64,000 nt of DNA from Streptomyces sp. CB02261 (GCF_001905665.1 NZ_LIVX01000009.1:248001-312000), one strand, 5' to 3'. Positions 25,325-34,406 are shown, counted from the first letter of the stretch. The notes: generated by a model not told the origin, from the letters alone. Program-made: numbers and translations.

Positions 25325-26875
25325 TCAGCGCCCCGTCCGGGCCCGCAGCTCCCCCTTCACCACCTTCCCGCTCGCGTTCCTCGGCAGTTCCGTCACGAAC
25401 TCGACCTCCCTCGGGACCTTGTAGTTCGCCATCTCGCGGCGTGACCAGGCGATCAGGTCGTCCGCGGTGACCCGCGCCCCCGGCCTCCGTACCGCGAAGG
25501 CCTTGCCGACCTCGCCGAGGCGGGCGTCGGGGACGCCGATCACGGCGACGTCCGCGATGTCGGGGTGGACGCCGAGGAGTTGCTCGATCTCGGCCGGATA
25601 GGCGTTGAAGCCGCCCACGATGAACATGTCCTTGAGCCGGTCGGTGATCCGCAGGTTGCCCGCCTCGTCGAGGACGCCGACGTCGCCGGTGCGGAGCCAG
25701 CCGTCCTCGTCGATCGCCGCCGCCGTCGCCTCCTCGTCCTCGAAGTAGCCGCTCATCACGTGGTGGCCCCTGACCAGGACCTCGCCGGTCGGAGAGAGGC
25801 GGACCTCGGTGCCGGGGATCGGGCGGCCCGAGGTGGTGGCCACGGTCGCGTCCGGGTCGTCGCGGCGGCACATGGTGACGATGCCGCTCGCCTCGGAGAG
25901 CCCGTACGCGGTGAGGACGGTGCCGACGCCCAGGTCGGTGCGGAGCCGTTCGACGAGCCGGAGCGGGACCACGGCCGCGCCCGTGACGACGAGGCGCAGG
26001 GAGGTCAGGTCGTGTGCGGGGCGGGCGGGGTGGTCGAGGAGGGACTGGTGGAGGGTGGGCGGTCCGGGGAGGACCGTGACGCGTTCGGCGGCGATGTGGG
26101 CGAGGACGGTGTCGACGGTGAAGACGGACTGGGGAATGATCACCGCGCCCCGCATCAGGCAGGCGAGGATCCCGGCCTTGTAGCCGAAGGTGTGGAAGAA
26201 GGGGTTGACGACGAGGTAGCGGTCGCCCTCCCGGAGGCCGGCGAGCTCGGACCAGATCGCGTAGCAGCGCAGGCTCTGGGCGTGACTGATGACGGCGCCC
26301 TTGGGCCGGCCGGTGGTGCCGGAGGTATAGATGATGTCCGAGGGGGCGCTGGGGTCGATGCCCTCGGCCCGGGCGCGGACCCGGCCGGCCGGGACGGTGT
26401 CGCCCTCCGCGAGGAAGGCCTTCCAGGTGGTCCACTCCTCCGGTGCGGTGTCCCCGAGGACCACGACCTTCTCCAGGTGCGGCAGCGCGACCCCGGAGCG
26501 GCGCAGGGAGGCCACGTACGAGGTGCCGAGGAAGGTCCCGGTGACGAAGAGCAGCCGGGCCCGGGAGCGCTGGAGGACGTGGGCGGCCTCGGTGCCCTTG
26601 AAGCGGGTGTTGAGGGGGACGAGGACGGCGCCCGCGGTGACGGCGCCGAGGGCGGCGACGATCCAGTCGAGGGTGTTGGGGGCCCAGACGGCCACCCGGT
26701 CGCCGGTCCGGATGCCGGTGGCGACGCAGGCGGCGGCGGCCCGTTCGACGCGTTCGCCGAGCTCGGCGTAGCTGACGCGGGTGCGGCCGTCGACGACGGC
26801 CTCCCGCGCGCCGTACCGCTCGGCCGCAGCCCGTACGAGTCCGGGGATCGTGCCCCACTCCAGGTCGCCGCGCAT
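25325..26875 (-). CDS. Acyl-CoA synthetase (FadD-type AMP ligase)
   Basis: The ATG at 26875 has GGAGG upstream, giving 516 residues. It shows the AMP-binding P-loop YTSGTTGRPKGA near residue 178, GLSEASG, the GWLRTGD hinge, and the C-terminal catalytic lysine motif PRNASGKVVKGEL. It activates a carboxylic acid as acyl-CoA. It diverges from the thiolase-DUF35-enoyl-CoA hydratase operon across two CTGACGG-type operators, so it likely supplies the CoA ester those enzymes degrade. The substrate is unknown; FadD3-like steroid-acid ligases have this size. Confidence 0.9.
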   Translation of the reverse strand: MRGDLEWGTIPGLVRAAAERYGAREAVVDGRTRVSYAELGERVERAAAACVATGIRTGDRVAVWAPNTLDWIVAALGAVTAGAVLVPLNTRFKGTEAAHVLQRSRARLLFVTGTFLGTSYVASLRRSGVALPHLEKVVVLGDTAPEEWTTWKAFLAEGDTVPAGRVRARAEGIDPSAPSDIIYTSGTTGRPKGAVISHAQSLRCYAIWSELAGLREGDRYLVVNPFFHTFGYKAGILACLMRGAVIIPQSVFTVDTVLAHIAAERVTVLPGPPTLHQSLLDHPARPAHDLTSLRLVVTGAAVVPLRLVERLRTDLGVGTVLTAYGLSEASGIVTMCRRDDPDATVATTSGRPIPGTEVRLSPTGEVLVRGHHVMSGYFEDEEATAAAIDEDGWLRTGDVGVLDEAGNLRITDRLKDMFIVGGFNAYPAEIEQLLGVHPDIADVAVIGVPDARLGEVGKAFAVRRPGARVTADDLIAWSRREMANYKVPREVEFVTELPRNASGKVVKGELRARTGR

Positions 26876-26899
26876 CTCCACCTCCGCCGATCCGGTCAG

Positions 26900-26914
26900 C
26901 TGACTGTTCGTCAG
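26900..26914. promoter_or_regulatory. Operator 6 of the CTGACGG set
   Basis: CTGACTGTTCGTCAG keeps the outer CTGAC/GTCAG arms. It lies on the acyl-CoA ligase side of the divergent promoter region, 25 bases from that start. Confidence 0.7.
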
Positions 26915-26926
26915 ATTAGTTGTAAC

Positions 26927-26941
26927 CTGACGCGCTGTCAG
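26927..26941. promoter_or_regulatory. Operator 7 of the CTGACGG set
   Basis: CTGACGCGCTGTCAG lies on the thiolase side, 27 bases centre to centre from operator 6, so two dimers could bind the divergent promoters independently. Confidence 0.7.
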
Positions 26942-26975
26942 CAGTGCCCGCAGTGCTGCCCCATGAGGAGGTTCG

Positions 26976-28118
26976 GTGCTCAAGGACGCCACGGCCATCG
27001 TCGGGATCGGACAGACCGCCTTCGCGAAACAGCTCCCCGAGACCGAGAAGGCCCTCGCCTGCCGGGCGATCCTCGCCGCCCTCGACGACGCGGGGATCGA
27101 CCCGTCCGAGGTCGACGGCTTCGCCTCGTACACCATGGAGGAGACCGACGAGGTCGAGGTCGCCAAGGCCGTCGGCGCCGGTGACGTCACCTTCTTCTCC
27201 AAGGTCGGCTACGGCGGCGGCGGCTCCTGCGCCACCGTCGGCCACCTCGCCGCAGCCGTCGCCACCGGACAGGCGAGCGTCGGCGTCGCCTGGCGGTCGA
27301 GGAAGCGGGGCAGCGGCCCCCGCCCCTGGAAGAACACCGCCGTCCAGCTGCCCACCCCCGGCCAGTGGACCCGGCCCTTCGGCCTGCTGCGCCCCGCCGA
27401 CGAGATCGGCATCCTCGCCCGCCGCTACATGCACGAGTACGGCGCCACCCGCGACCACCTCTTCAACGTCGCCCTCGCCTGCCGCAACCGCGCCAACCAG
27501 AACCCCGACGCGATCATGTACGAGCGCCCGCTGACCCGCGAGATGTACATGACCGCCCGCTGGATCAGCGAACCCCTCTGCCTCTTCGACAACTGCCTGG
27601 AGACCGACGGCGCGCTCGCGTGCGTGATCGTCTCCGCCGAGCGGGCCCGGGACTGCCGGCGCAGGCCCGTCTACGTCCACTCCGCCGCCCAGGGCCTGCC
27701 CGCCCAGCACCACGGAATGGTCAACTACTGGAACGACGACCCGCTGTCCGGACCCGCCTGGACGGCAGCGCGCCACCTCTGGAAGCACGCCGACTTCGGC
27801 CCCCAGGACGTCGACGTCGCCCAGATCTACGACGCCTTCACCCCGCTCGTCCCGCTCTCCCTGGAGGGCTACGGCTTCTGCGGGCGCGGCGAGGGCGCCG
27901 CCTTCACCGAGGGCGGCGCCCTGGAGATCGGCGGCCGGCTGCCCCTCAACACCGGCGGCGGCGGCCTCTCGGAGGCGTACGTCCACGGCTTCAACCTCAT
28001 CACCGAGGGCGTGAAGCAGCTGCGCGGCACCTCCACCGCCCAGGTCCCCGACGCCGCCACCTGCCTCGTCACGGCGGGCGAGGGCGTCCCCACCTCCGCC
28101 ATCCTGCTCAGGAACTGA
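26976..28118 (+). CDS. Thiolase / lipid-transfer-protein family (Ltp2-like)
   Basis: The GTG start has GAGGAGG upstream, and the protein has 380 residues. It shows GYGGGGSCATVGHLAAAV near residue 80 and late segments IYDAFTPLVPLSLEGYGFCG and NTGGGGLSEAY typical of SCP-x/Ltp2 thiolases. In sterol-degrading actinobacteria Ltp2 works with a DUF35 protein as a retro-aldolase that shortens the side chain. The next gene encodes such a DUF35 protein nine bases downstream. A true thiolase role is the alternative. Confidence 0.88.
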   Translation: MLKDATAIVGIGQTAFAKQLPETEKALACRAILAALDDAGIDPSEVDGFASYTMEETDEVEVAKAVGAGDVTFFSKVGYGGGGSCATVGHLAAAVATGQASVGVAWRSRKRGSGPRPWKNTAVQLPTPGQWTRPFGLLRPADEIGILARRYMHEYGATRDHLFNVALACRNRANQNPDAIMYERPLTREMYMTARWISEPLCLFDNCLETDGALACVIVSAERARDCRRRPVYVHSAAQGLPAQHHGMVNYWNDDPLSGPAWTAARHLWKHADFGPQDVDVAQIYDAFTPLVPLSLEGYGFCGRGEGAAFTEGGALEIGGRLPLNTGGGGLSEAYVHGFNLITEGVKQLRGTSTAQVPDAATCLVTAGEGVPTSAILLRN

Positions 28119-28127
28119 GGAGTCGAG

Positions 28128-28553
28128 ATGCTGACCCCCGTCATCGACGAGGACGGCGCCCCCTTCTGGGAGTACGCCGCCCGGGGCGAACTGCGCGTCC
28201 AGAGCTGCGCCGACTGCGGCGAGCTCCGCTTCCCGCCCCGGCCCTGCTGCCCGCACTGCCGGTCCTTCGCGAGCGCGTGGCGCCTGATGTCCGGACGCGG
28301 CCGCATCTGGTCCTACGTCCTGCCCCACCCGCCCCTCCTGCCCGAGTACGCCGCCCAGGCCCCGTACAACGCGGTGCTCGTCGAGCTCGTCGACGCCCCC
28401 CGCATCCGCCTCGTCGGCAACGTCGTCGCCGCCCCCGGCGCCCCCCTGAACTCGGTCGACCCGGGCCGGCTGCGCATCGGCGCCCCGGTCAGGGTGGCCT
28501 TCACCGAGGTCGACGGCCTCGCCGTCCCCCGCTGGCTCCTGGAGCGCGGATGA
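28128..28553 (+). CDS. DUF35 / OB-fold zinc-ribbon protein (Ltp2 partner)
   Basis: The 141-residue protein has the rubredoxin-like zinc ribbon CADCGELRFPPRPCCPHC (four ligands within residues 26-43), followed by an OB-fold domain (about 55-140). Such proteins pair with Ltp-type thiolases as scaffold or CoA-binding partners, for example the DUF35 part of ChsH2. GAGGAG precedes the ATG; the stop overlaps the next start (ATGA). Confidence 0.88.
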   Translation: MLTPVIDEDGAPFWEYAARGELRVQSCADCGELRFPPRPCCPHCRSFASAWRLMSGRGRIWSYVLPHPPLLPEYAAQAPYNAVLVELVDAPRIRLVGNVVAAPGAPLNSVDPGRLRIGAPVRVAFTEVDGLAVPRWLLERG

Positions 28554-29326
28554 GCGTCCGGGTCGACCGCGACAAGGAGACCGGGGTCGCGGTCGTCACC
28601 CTCGACCGGCCGGAGAAGCACAACGCGATCACCCTGGACATGGCCCGTGCCCTCGGCGCCGTCTGGCGGGGCTTCCGGTACGAGGACGAGATCCGCGCGA
28701 TCGTCGTCACCGGGGCCGGGGGGCGGGCCTTCTGCACCGGCATCGACCGGGAGGCCGCCGGGAACGTCCCCCAGCCCTCCTCCCCGTACACGATCGACGA
28801 CCCCCTCCTCGCGATCGGACCCAAGGCCAACGACCTGTGGAAGCCGGTCGTCGCCGCCGTCGAGGGCATGGCCTGCGGAGGGGCGTTCTACCTCCTGGGC
28901 GAGGCCGAGTTCCTGATCGCGGGCGAGGACGCCGTCTTCTTCGACCCGCACACCACCTACGGGATGGTCAGCGCGTTCGAGACCGTCCACATGGCGCTGC
29001 GGATGCCGTACGGGGAGATCGCCCGCACGGCGCTGATGGGCGTCGCCGAACGGGTCTCGGCCCGGCGGGCGTACGAGACGGGGCTCGTCTCCGAGCTGAC
29101 CCCGCCCGGCGGGGCGCTCGACGCCGCCCTCGCGGCCGCCGCCGTCGTGGCGGGCCATCCCACCGAGGCCGTCCAGGGCACGGTCCGGGCCCTCTGGTCG
29201 GTGCACCAGACGGCCAGGGCCCAGGCCCTGGCCCACGCCCCGCACCTGGTCACCCTGGGAAACCTGCCGCCGGAGCGCCAGGCGGAGCTGTTCACCCGGC
29301 GGGGGCAGGAGTTCAGGACGAGGTAG
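28550..29326 (+). CDS. Enoyl-CoA hydratase/isomerase family protein
   Basis: The 258-residue protein, with ATG overlapping the DUF35 stop, shows LDRPEKHNAITLDM near the N-terminus, the oxyanion-hole segment EGMACGGAFYLLGEAEFLIAG split around residues 103-125, and the C-terminal helices of crotonases. It hydrates or isomerises an enoyl-CoA. As last gene of the ligase/thiolase cluster it fits a beta-oxidation-like pathway. Confidence 0.9.
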   Translation: MSVRVDRDKETGVAVVTLDRPEKHNAITLDMARALGAVWRGFRYEDEIRAIVVTGAGGRAFCTGIDREAAGNVPQPSSPYTIDDPLLAIGPKANDLWKPVVAAVEGMACGGAFYLLGEAEFLIAGEDAVFFDPHTTYGMVSAFETVHMALRMPYGEIARTALMGVAERVSARRAYETGLVSELTPPGGALDAALAAAAVVAGHPTEAVQGTVRALWSVHQTARAQALAHAPHLVTLGNLPPERQAELFTRRGQEFRTR

Positions 29327-29371
29327 GAGAGGTCGCGGAGGCGTCGGGTCAGGAGGTGGGTGAGGGGTGGG

Positions 29372-30007
29372 TCAGGAGGTGGTCGAGGGGGTGGGTGAAG
29401 GTGTGGTCGCGGGGGTCGCGGTGGCGGTGGTGCCCGGCACCTCGCCCTCGTCGAAGGCCACGCACTCCTCCACCCGGCCGACGGTCTCCGGGTGCGCCAT
29501 CGCCACCTCGAAGGTCTTCGTCCCCCTGCGCTCGACCGTGACCGTCCTCTCGGCCTGGTCCACGATCCGGTGCCCCGCCCCCTCGAACCGCACGACGACC
29601 CGGAACGTCTTCTCCTCCCACGCGTCCGAGGTGATCCGCACCGTGGCCGTGGTGTCCGCCTTGACCGCCCGCTTGCCCTTGCGCTTCTTCTGCGCGGGCT
29701 TCACACAGTCGACGACGGAGACGTGGACGTCCGCGGTGGGCGTGGAGGTCGGCGTGGGGTCGTAGGTGTACTCGTCGGCGGCGGACCGGCCCGAGCCGCC
29801 GGAGTCGCCCGAGCCGCTGTAGTCGCCGTTGCCCTTCTCGTCGTTGGAGCAGCCGCCGCCGGAGTCGTCGTCGGAGCGGCTCTTGCCGCTCTTGCTCTTC
29901 CCACCGCCGCCACCGCCGCTGCTGCTGCCGTGCCCGCTGTGGAATCCGGTCAGTGCCAGCACCACCACCGCGAGCGTCGCCGCCAGCTTCAGACGTGTGC
30001 GTACCAT
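29372..30007 (-). CDS. Secreted protein with Gly/Ser-rich linker
   Basis: The ATG at 30007 gives 211 residues. The signal peptide VRTRLKLAATLAVVVLALTG is followed by a Gly/Ser/Lys/Asp-rich disordered stretch (residues 25-75) and a beta-rich domain (about 95-185) with two cysteines (VSVVDCVKPA and VEECVAF). The C-terminus is a Thr/Pro tail. No lipobox cysteine is evident and no domain is recognised. Confidence 0.7.
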   Translation of the reverse strand: MVRTRLKLAATLAVVVLALTGFHSGHGSSSGGGGGGKSKSGKSRSDDDSGGGCSNDEKGNGDYSGSGDSGGSGRSAADEYTYDPTPTSTPTADVHVSVVDCVKPAQKKRKGKRAVKADTTATVRITSDAWEEKTFRVVVRFEGAGHRIVDQAERTVTVERRGTKTFEVAMAHPETVGRVEECVAFDEGEVPGTTATATPATTPSPTPSTTS

Positions 30008-30135
30008 CGCCGCTCCCCCGTCGTCCCTGTCGTGTCCGCGCCACTCTAACGACGCCCCGGCGCCACCTGGCGGGCCCCCCTCACCCGGCGTAGCGTCGGG
30101 AGCGAGAGCGCCGGACCGCCAAGGAGGCGACAACG

Positions 30136-30735
30136 ATGATCCGCAACGTCGTCGGCTCGGTCCTCGCCCTCGTCGGAGCGGCGGCCGCCGTCTGGAGCCC
30201 CTTCCGTGCCTGGTACGACGGCCGTCACGGCCGCGACTACGCCCTCGGCGACCTGTTCACCGGCATCACCGCCGACAAGGCGGACCTGTTCACGTCGATC
30301 CTGCTGCCGTTCCTCGTCGCCGCGCTCCTCACCCTCGTCGGGGTGGTGCTGCGCTCCCGTGCGCTCGTCGCCGTCGCCGGGGTCCTCGTCCTCGGCTTCA
30401 CGATCCTGTGGATGGTGCGCGTCGGGCAGGCCGAGGGCAGTCTCACCGTCGGCGGCGACGCCGCGGGGCTCGGCGACGGCGTCGCCAACGCCCTCGGTGG
30501 CGGGGTCCTGCTGCTCCTCGGCGCACTCGTCATGTCCGGCCGGGGCCGCGCGCCCCGGGTGGACGGGGAGCGCGGGCCCGCCCACCCCGCCCCGTACGAC
30601 GACCGGCCGCCGCCGGAGCACCCCGGCGACGACCCGCACCGGCACCCGCAGGACCCGTACGCGCCGACCCAGACCTACGACGTGCCGACGTGGCGCCCGG
30701 ACGACCGGGACGAACCGCCGAGACACCAGCGCTAG
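30136..30735 (+). CDS. Four-helix membrane protein with Pro/Asp-rich tail
   Basis: The 199-residue protein has about four transmembrane segments (within residues 1-140) and a hydrophilic C-terminal tail rich in Pro, Asp, His and Arg. AAGGAGG precedes the ATG. Its stop codon and that of the convergent afsK share the tetramer CTAG. No known family is recognised; a similar small membrane protein could sense envelope state next to AfsK, but this is only position. Confidence 0.75.
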   Translation: MIRNVVGSVLALVGAAAAVWSPFRAWYDGRHGRDYALGDLFTGITADKADLFTSILLPFLVAALLTLVGVVLRSRALVAVAGVLVLGFTILWMVRVGQAEGSLTVGGDAAGLGDGVANALGGGVLLLLGALVMSGRGRAPRVDGERGPAHPAPYDDRPPPEHPGDDPHRHPQDPYAPTQTYDVPTWRPDDRDEPPRHQR

Positions 30736-33155
30736 GCCCGGCCGGTGGCCGTGCCCTTGACCGCGTCGAGCGCGTACACGCAGCGGTCCTTGCTGCACGC
30801 GTACACGACGCCGCCCCTGGCCACCGGCGAGCCGGTGATCTCGCCGCCGGTCGCGAGCTTCCAGCGCAGCTGACCGCCGGTCGCGTCCAGGGTGTACAGG
30901 ACGTGGTCGGCCGAGCCGAAGTGCACCCGCCCGTCGGCGACGACCGGGGAGCCGACCAGCTCGCCGCCCGCCGCGAACCGCCACCGGGGGGTGCCGGTGA
31001 CCGCGTCGAGCGTGTACAGGGCGCTGCCGCTGCCGACGTGCACGTTGCCGCCGGCCACGAGCACCGGCTCCGCCGACTGGCGCGGCTCGGTCGCGATCCG
31101 CCAGCGGTCCTGCCCGGTGGTGGCGTCGATCGCGTACACCGTGCCGAGGTGGTCGGAGAGGTACACCCCGCCGCCCGTCACCGCGGGCCCCGGCGCGAAC
31201 GCCGGCGGCGAGAGGAAGACGGCCGGCGCCTCGAAGTGCCAGCGGACGTGCCCGGCGGCGATGTCGATCGACAGGACCCGGTTCCCCGCCGACACGTACA
31301 CACAGCCGTCCTCGGCCGGGGCGACCCGGACCGGGACGTTCGCGCAGGAGGCGGCGTCGCCGATCGGGTACGACCAGCGCTCGACCCCCGTGCGGGCGTC
31401 GAGGGCCTGGAGCCGGGCCTCCCGCCACACGTACACGGTGTCGCCGTGCACGGCGGGCCCCGCCTCCGGGGTCTCGAAGTCGGTCTGGGCGCCGGTGATC
31501 TCCCACAGCTTGGCGCCGTTGGAGGCCTCCCAGCCCTGCACCCCGCCGCCGCGCGTGCCGGTGACGACCGTGCCCCGGTCGACCTGGAGCGAGTACACCC
31601 AGGCGTCCGTCCGCAGCCGCCAGCGCTCGCTGCCGTCGGACGCGTCGAGGGCGTAGAGGGTGGGCCCGTCGGAGGCGTGGATACGGCCCGAGGCGACGGC
31701 CATGGACCAGGCCACGTCCCGGGTCTTGAACTGGCGCCGGCCGCTGCCGGTGTCCAGGGCGTGCACCTCGAACGAGGTCACGTACAGCAGGTCGCCGTCG
31801 ACGACGGGGGTGCCCCACACGTCGTTCGACATCCGGAAGCGCCACGGCCGCCAGGGGCCGGGCTCGGCCGGGGCCTGCTCGGAGCCCTGGGAGGGGACGC
31901 CCACCGGGCGGGCGCCCGGCGGCGGGCCGGGCTCCCCCGCGTACGAACCGGGGTCCGCGCCGTGCGGGCCGCCGCCGGGCGGACGGATCCAGCCGGTCGC
32001 CGGTCCGGCGTCGGCACCCCGGCCGACGGCGAGCGCGGCCCGGGTGTCGGCGACCCGGGGGCCGGGGCCGATCGGCACGGTGGCGCCGGCGAGGCGTACG
32101 GGACCGCCCGCGCTCTCGGCGGGCCCCGCGTGCCGCCCGCCGCCGACGGGCGCGGGCTCGGGACGGCGGCCGCCGGGCCCGGGGAAGCGCGGGTCGCCGC
32201 CGCCCTGGGGCTGCCGCGGCGGGCGCGGCGGCATCGGCGGCGCGGTCGGGGCCGGGGCGGGGCGGCCGCCGCGACGGGTCTCGATCATGGCGGTGGCGCT
32301 CTCCGGCAGCCAGGCCGAGGCCGTACCGCTGTCGTCGCTGCCGGGGCCGAAGAGGTGCGGGGCGAGCTGCGCCTGGAGGTCCGCCGGGGTGGGCCGGCGG
32401 GTGACGTCCATCTGCATGCAGGACTCGATGAGGGGCCGCAGCTCCTCGGGCAGGCCCTCCAGGTCGGGGCCCTCGCGGAGCAGCATGAAGACGGTCTCGA
32501 CCGGGTTGGCGCCGTGGAAGGGCGCGTGGCCGGTGGCGGCGAAGACCAGCATGGAGCCCAGCGAGAAGACGTCGCTGGCTCCGGTGACGCTGCGCGAGTC
32601 GCGGGCCTGCTCGGGCGACATGTAGGCCGGGGTGCCGACGGCGACGTTGGTCATGGTCAGGCGCGTGTTGGAGACGCCCGACGCGATGCCGAAGTCGATC
32701 ACCCGGGGGCCGTCCTCGACGACGAGGACGTTGGAGGGCTTGAGGTCGCGGTGGACCAGGCCCGCGCCGTGGATGGACTGCAGGGCCTCGGCGACGCCGG
32801 CGGCGAGCCATCGCACGGCCTGGGCCGGGAGCGGCCCGCACTCGTTCACTATCTCTTCGAGCGAGGGCGCGGGGACGTAGGCGGTCGCCAGCCAGGGCAC
32901 GGCGGCCCGGGGGTCGGCGTCCACGACGGCGGCCGTGTAGAAGCCGGAGACCGCCCGCGCGGCCTCCACCTCCCGGGTGAAGCGGACCCGGAACAGCTGG
33001 TCCTCCGCGAGCTCCGTGCGCACGGTCTTGATCGCCACGCGCCGGCCCGAGGCCGAACGCGCGAGATAGACCAGGCCCATCCCGCCCGCGCCGAGCCGGC
33101 CCAGCACCTCGAAGGGCCCGATACGTCTCGGGTCGTGCTGCGTCAGCTGTTCCAC
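30732..33155 (-). CDS. afsK: Serine/threonine protein kinase AfsK with PQQ repeats
   Basis: The 807-residue protein has an N-terminal kinase domain (about 1-275): GRLGAGGMG at 19-27, K43 in VAIK, HRDLKPSN near 135 and DFG near 155. A Pro/Gly/Ala-rich linker (about 285-430) leads to a C-terminal PQQ/beta-propeller domain with repeated LDA-x-G or LDATTG motifs (about 440-800). AfsK is membrane-associated, autophosphorylates and phosphorylates AfsR. The start MEQLTQHDPRRIGPFEVLG agrees closely with the S. coelicolor protein as I recall it. Seven genes separate it here from afsS. Confidence 0.95.
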   Translation of the reverse strand: MEQLTQHDPRRIGPFEVLGRLGAGGMGLVYLARSASGRRVAIKTVRTELAEDQLFRVRFTREVEAARAVSGFYTAAVVDADPRAAVPWLATAYVPAPSLEEIVNECGPLPAQAVRWLAAGVAEALQSIHGAGLVHRDLKPSNVLVVEDGPRVIDFGIASGVSNTRLTMTNVAVGTPAYMSPEQARDSRSVTGASDVFSLGSMLVFAATGHAPFHGANPVETVFMLLREGPDLEGLPEELRPLIESCMQMDVTRRPTPADLQAQLAPHLFGPGSDDSGTASAWLPESATAMIETRRGGRPAPAPTAPPMPPRPPRQPQGGGDPRFPGPGGRRPEPAPVGGGRHAGPAESAGGPVRLAGATVPIGPGPRVADTRAALAVGRGADAGPATGWIRPPGGGPHGADPGSYAGEPGPPPGARPVGVPSQGSEQAPAEPGPWRPWRFRMSNDVWGTPVVDGDLLYVTSFEVHALDTGSGRRQFKTRDVAWSMAVASGRIHASDGPTLYALDASDGSERWRLRTDAWVYSLQVDRGTVVTGTRGGGVQGWEASNGAKLWEITGAQTDFETPEAGPAVHGDTVYVWREARLQALDARTGVERWSYPIGDAASCANVPVRVAPAEDGCVYVSAGNRVLSIDIAAGHVRWHFEAPAVFLSPPAFAPGPAVTGGGVYLSDHLGTVYAIDATTGQDRWRIATEPRQSAEPVLVAGGNVHVGSGSALYTLDAVTGTPRWRFAAGGELVGSPVVADGRVHFGSADHVLYTLDATGGQLRWKLATGGEITGSPVARGGVVYACSKDRCVYALDAVKGTATGRA

Positions 33156-33281
33156 TTGCCTGCCACCTCCCCGTACGGGCCATGAGTACGGCCCCGTGGC
33201 CCTGATTCTTCCTGTCCGAGGGCCCGGTTGCGAACCCGGGGGCGGATCGGGGTGTCGCAGGTCATAGGGGGCGGTCCCGCG

Positions 33282-33299
33282 CGGGCCGGTACCGGCCCG
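33282..33299 (-). terminator. Perfect palindrome after the VOC gene
   Basis: CGGGCCGGTACCGGCCCG lies six bases past the VOC stop and upstream of afsK. It may end the VOC transcript or act as a binding site in the afsK promoter region (33156-33305). Confidence 0.55.
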
Positions 33300-33305
33300 T
33301 ACGAC

Positions 33306-34097
33306 TCAGCCCTTACCGGCCGGTTTCGGTTCCGCGAGGACCGCGAAGCGGGCGCCCTGGTTGTCGCGGAGCACGGCGATGCGGCCGTGCGGGGTGTCGA
33401 AGGGCGGGGTGGTGACGCGGCCGCCGAGGCGGGCGGTGGTGGCGCAGGCCTCGTCGCAGTCCTCGACGACGAAGTAGACGAGGACGTGGCCGGGCATCTC
33501 GGCGGGGAAGTCGTCGGTGATGACGGCGCGCCCGCCGAAGGCGCTGTCGTCGCCGGGCCGGGCGCCGGGGGGCGACCAGACGCGGTAGTCGAAGTCGGCC
33601 TCCCTGCCCTCCTCCTCGGCGTCGGCCTGGCGGCCGAGGTAGCCGAAGACGGTGGCGTAGAAGGTGTCGACCGCTTCGGGACGGCGGGTGTACACCTCCA
33701 TCCAGCAGTAGGCGCCCGGTTCGTTCGTGACCTCGAAGCCGTCGTCGTCGCCCTCCTGCCGGAGCCCGAAGACGGCGCCGCCGGGGTCGGCGGCGAGGGC
33801 CAGGACGCCGAAGGGGCCGACGGGGTACGGCTCCATGACCATCTGGCCGCCGGCGGCCTTGATGCGGGTGGAGAGGGTGCCCGCGTTCCGGGTGGCGAGG
33901 TAGACGGTCCAGGTGGTGGGCATGCGGCCGTCGCGCTTGGGGAGGAGCCCCGCGACGCGTCGCCCGCCGAGGAGTGCCTCGTCGCGGTCGGGGTCGAAGG
34001 TCCAGCCGAAGAGCTCGCCGTAGAAACGCTTGCCGGCCTCCAGGTCGGGAAGCTGCGCGTCCACCCAACAGGGGGTGCCCTCAATGCGTGCCGCCAT
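33306..34097 (-). CDS. Two-domain VOC (glyoxalase-fold) protein
   Basis: The 263-residue protein has two VOC modules: GTPCWVDAQLPDLEAGKRFYGELFGW opens the first (split at residues 7-32) and GAYCWMEVYTRRPEAVDTFY the second (about 128-147). It resembles the actinobacterial CFP30B-like glyoxalase/bleomycin-resistance group, which have no established reaction. It precedes afsK on the same strand. AfsK is known to be inhibited by a small binding protein, KbpA; whether this neighbour corresponds to it cannot be decided here. Confidence 0.8.
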   Translation of the reverse strand: MAARIEGTPCWVDAQLPDLEAGKRFYGELFGWTFDPDRDEALLGGRRVAGLLPKRDGRMPTTWTVYLATRNAGTLSTRIKAAGGQMVMEPYPVGPFGVLALAADPGGAVFGLRQEGDDDGFEVTNEPGAYCWMEVYTRRPEAVDTFYATVFGYLGRQADAEEEGREADFDYRVWSPPGARPGDDSAFGGRAVITDDFPAEMPGHVLVYFVVEDCDEACATTARLGGRVTTPPFDTPHGRIAVLRDNQGARFAVLAEPKPAGKG

Positions 34098-34190
34098 GGT
34101 TCCACGCTAGGGCTGAGGGGGCCGCCCCGCATGCCCCGAAATGCGAACAAAGGAGCGATTCATCCGCCTACAACCCTTGGGGCGCTTGAG

Positions 34191-34212
34191 TTGTCCACCG
34201 AAGTTGTCCACA
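34191..34212 (+). promoter_or_regulatory. Two DnaA-box-like sites in a 309-base gap
   Basis: TTGTCCACC (34191-34199) and TTGTCCACA (34204-34212) lie 13 bases apart on the same strand. The second matches the Streptomyces DnaA-box consensus exactly. They lie in the divergent gap 34098-34406 between the VOC and TetR genes; nothing else is evident there apart from the TetR promoter. Confidence 0.55.
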
Positions 34213-34406
34213 GCCTGTTCATAAGCCTATTCGGGTACGGGGCTCTCCCGGCCGACCGGGCAACGCCACCAGACTGGCTTGAACCCGCCCCTCCGCCCCC
34301 GAGCAGGACACGCGTACCGACCTCGTAGAACACCGGCGGAACGGGGTCGCACCCCATTTGCAGTCGGCCGAATCGCGCGCCGACCCCCCCTCGGTAAGCT
34401 GACGGC

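Noticed and set aside
29829..33185. Plus-strand frame of more than 1100 codons opposite afsK
   Set aside because: It is antisense to a clear AfsK kinase and has no domain of its own; long antisense frames are expected at this GC content.
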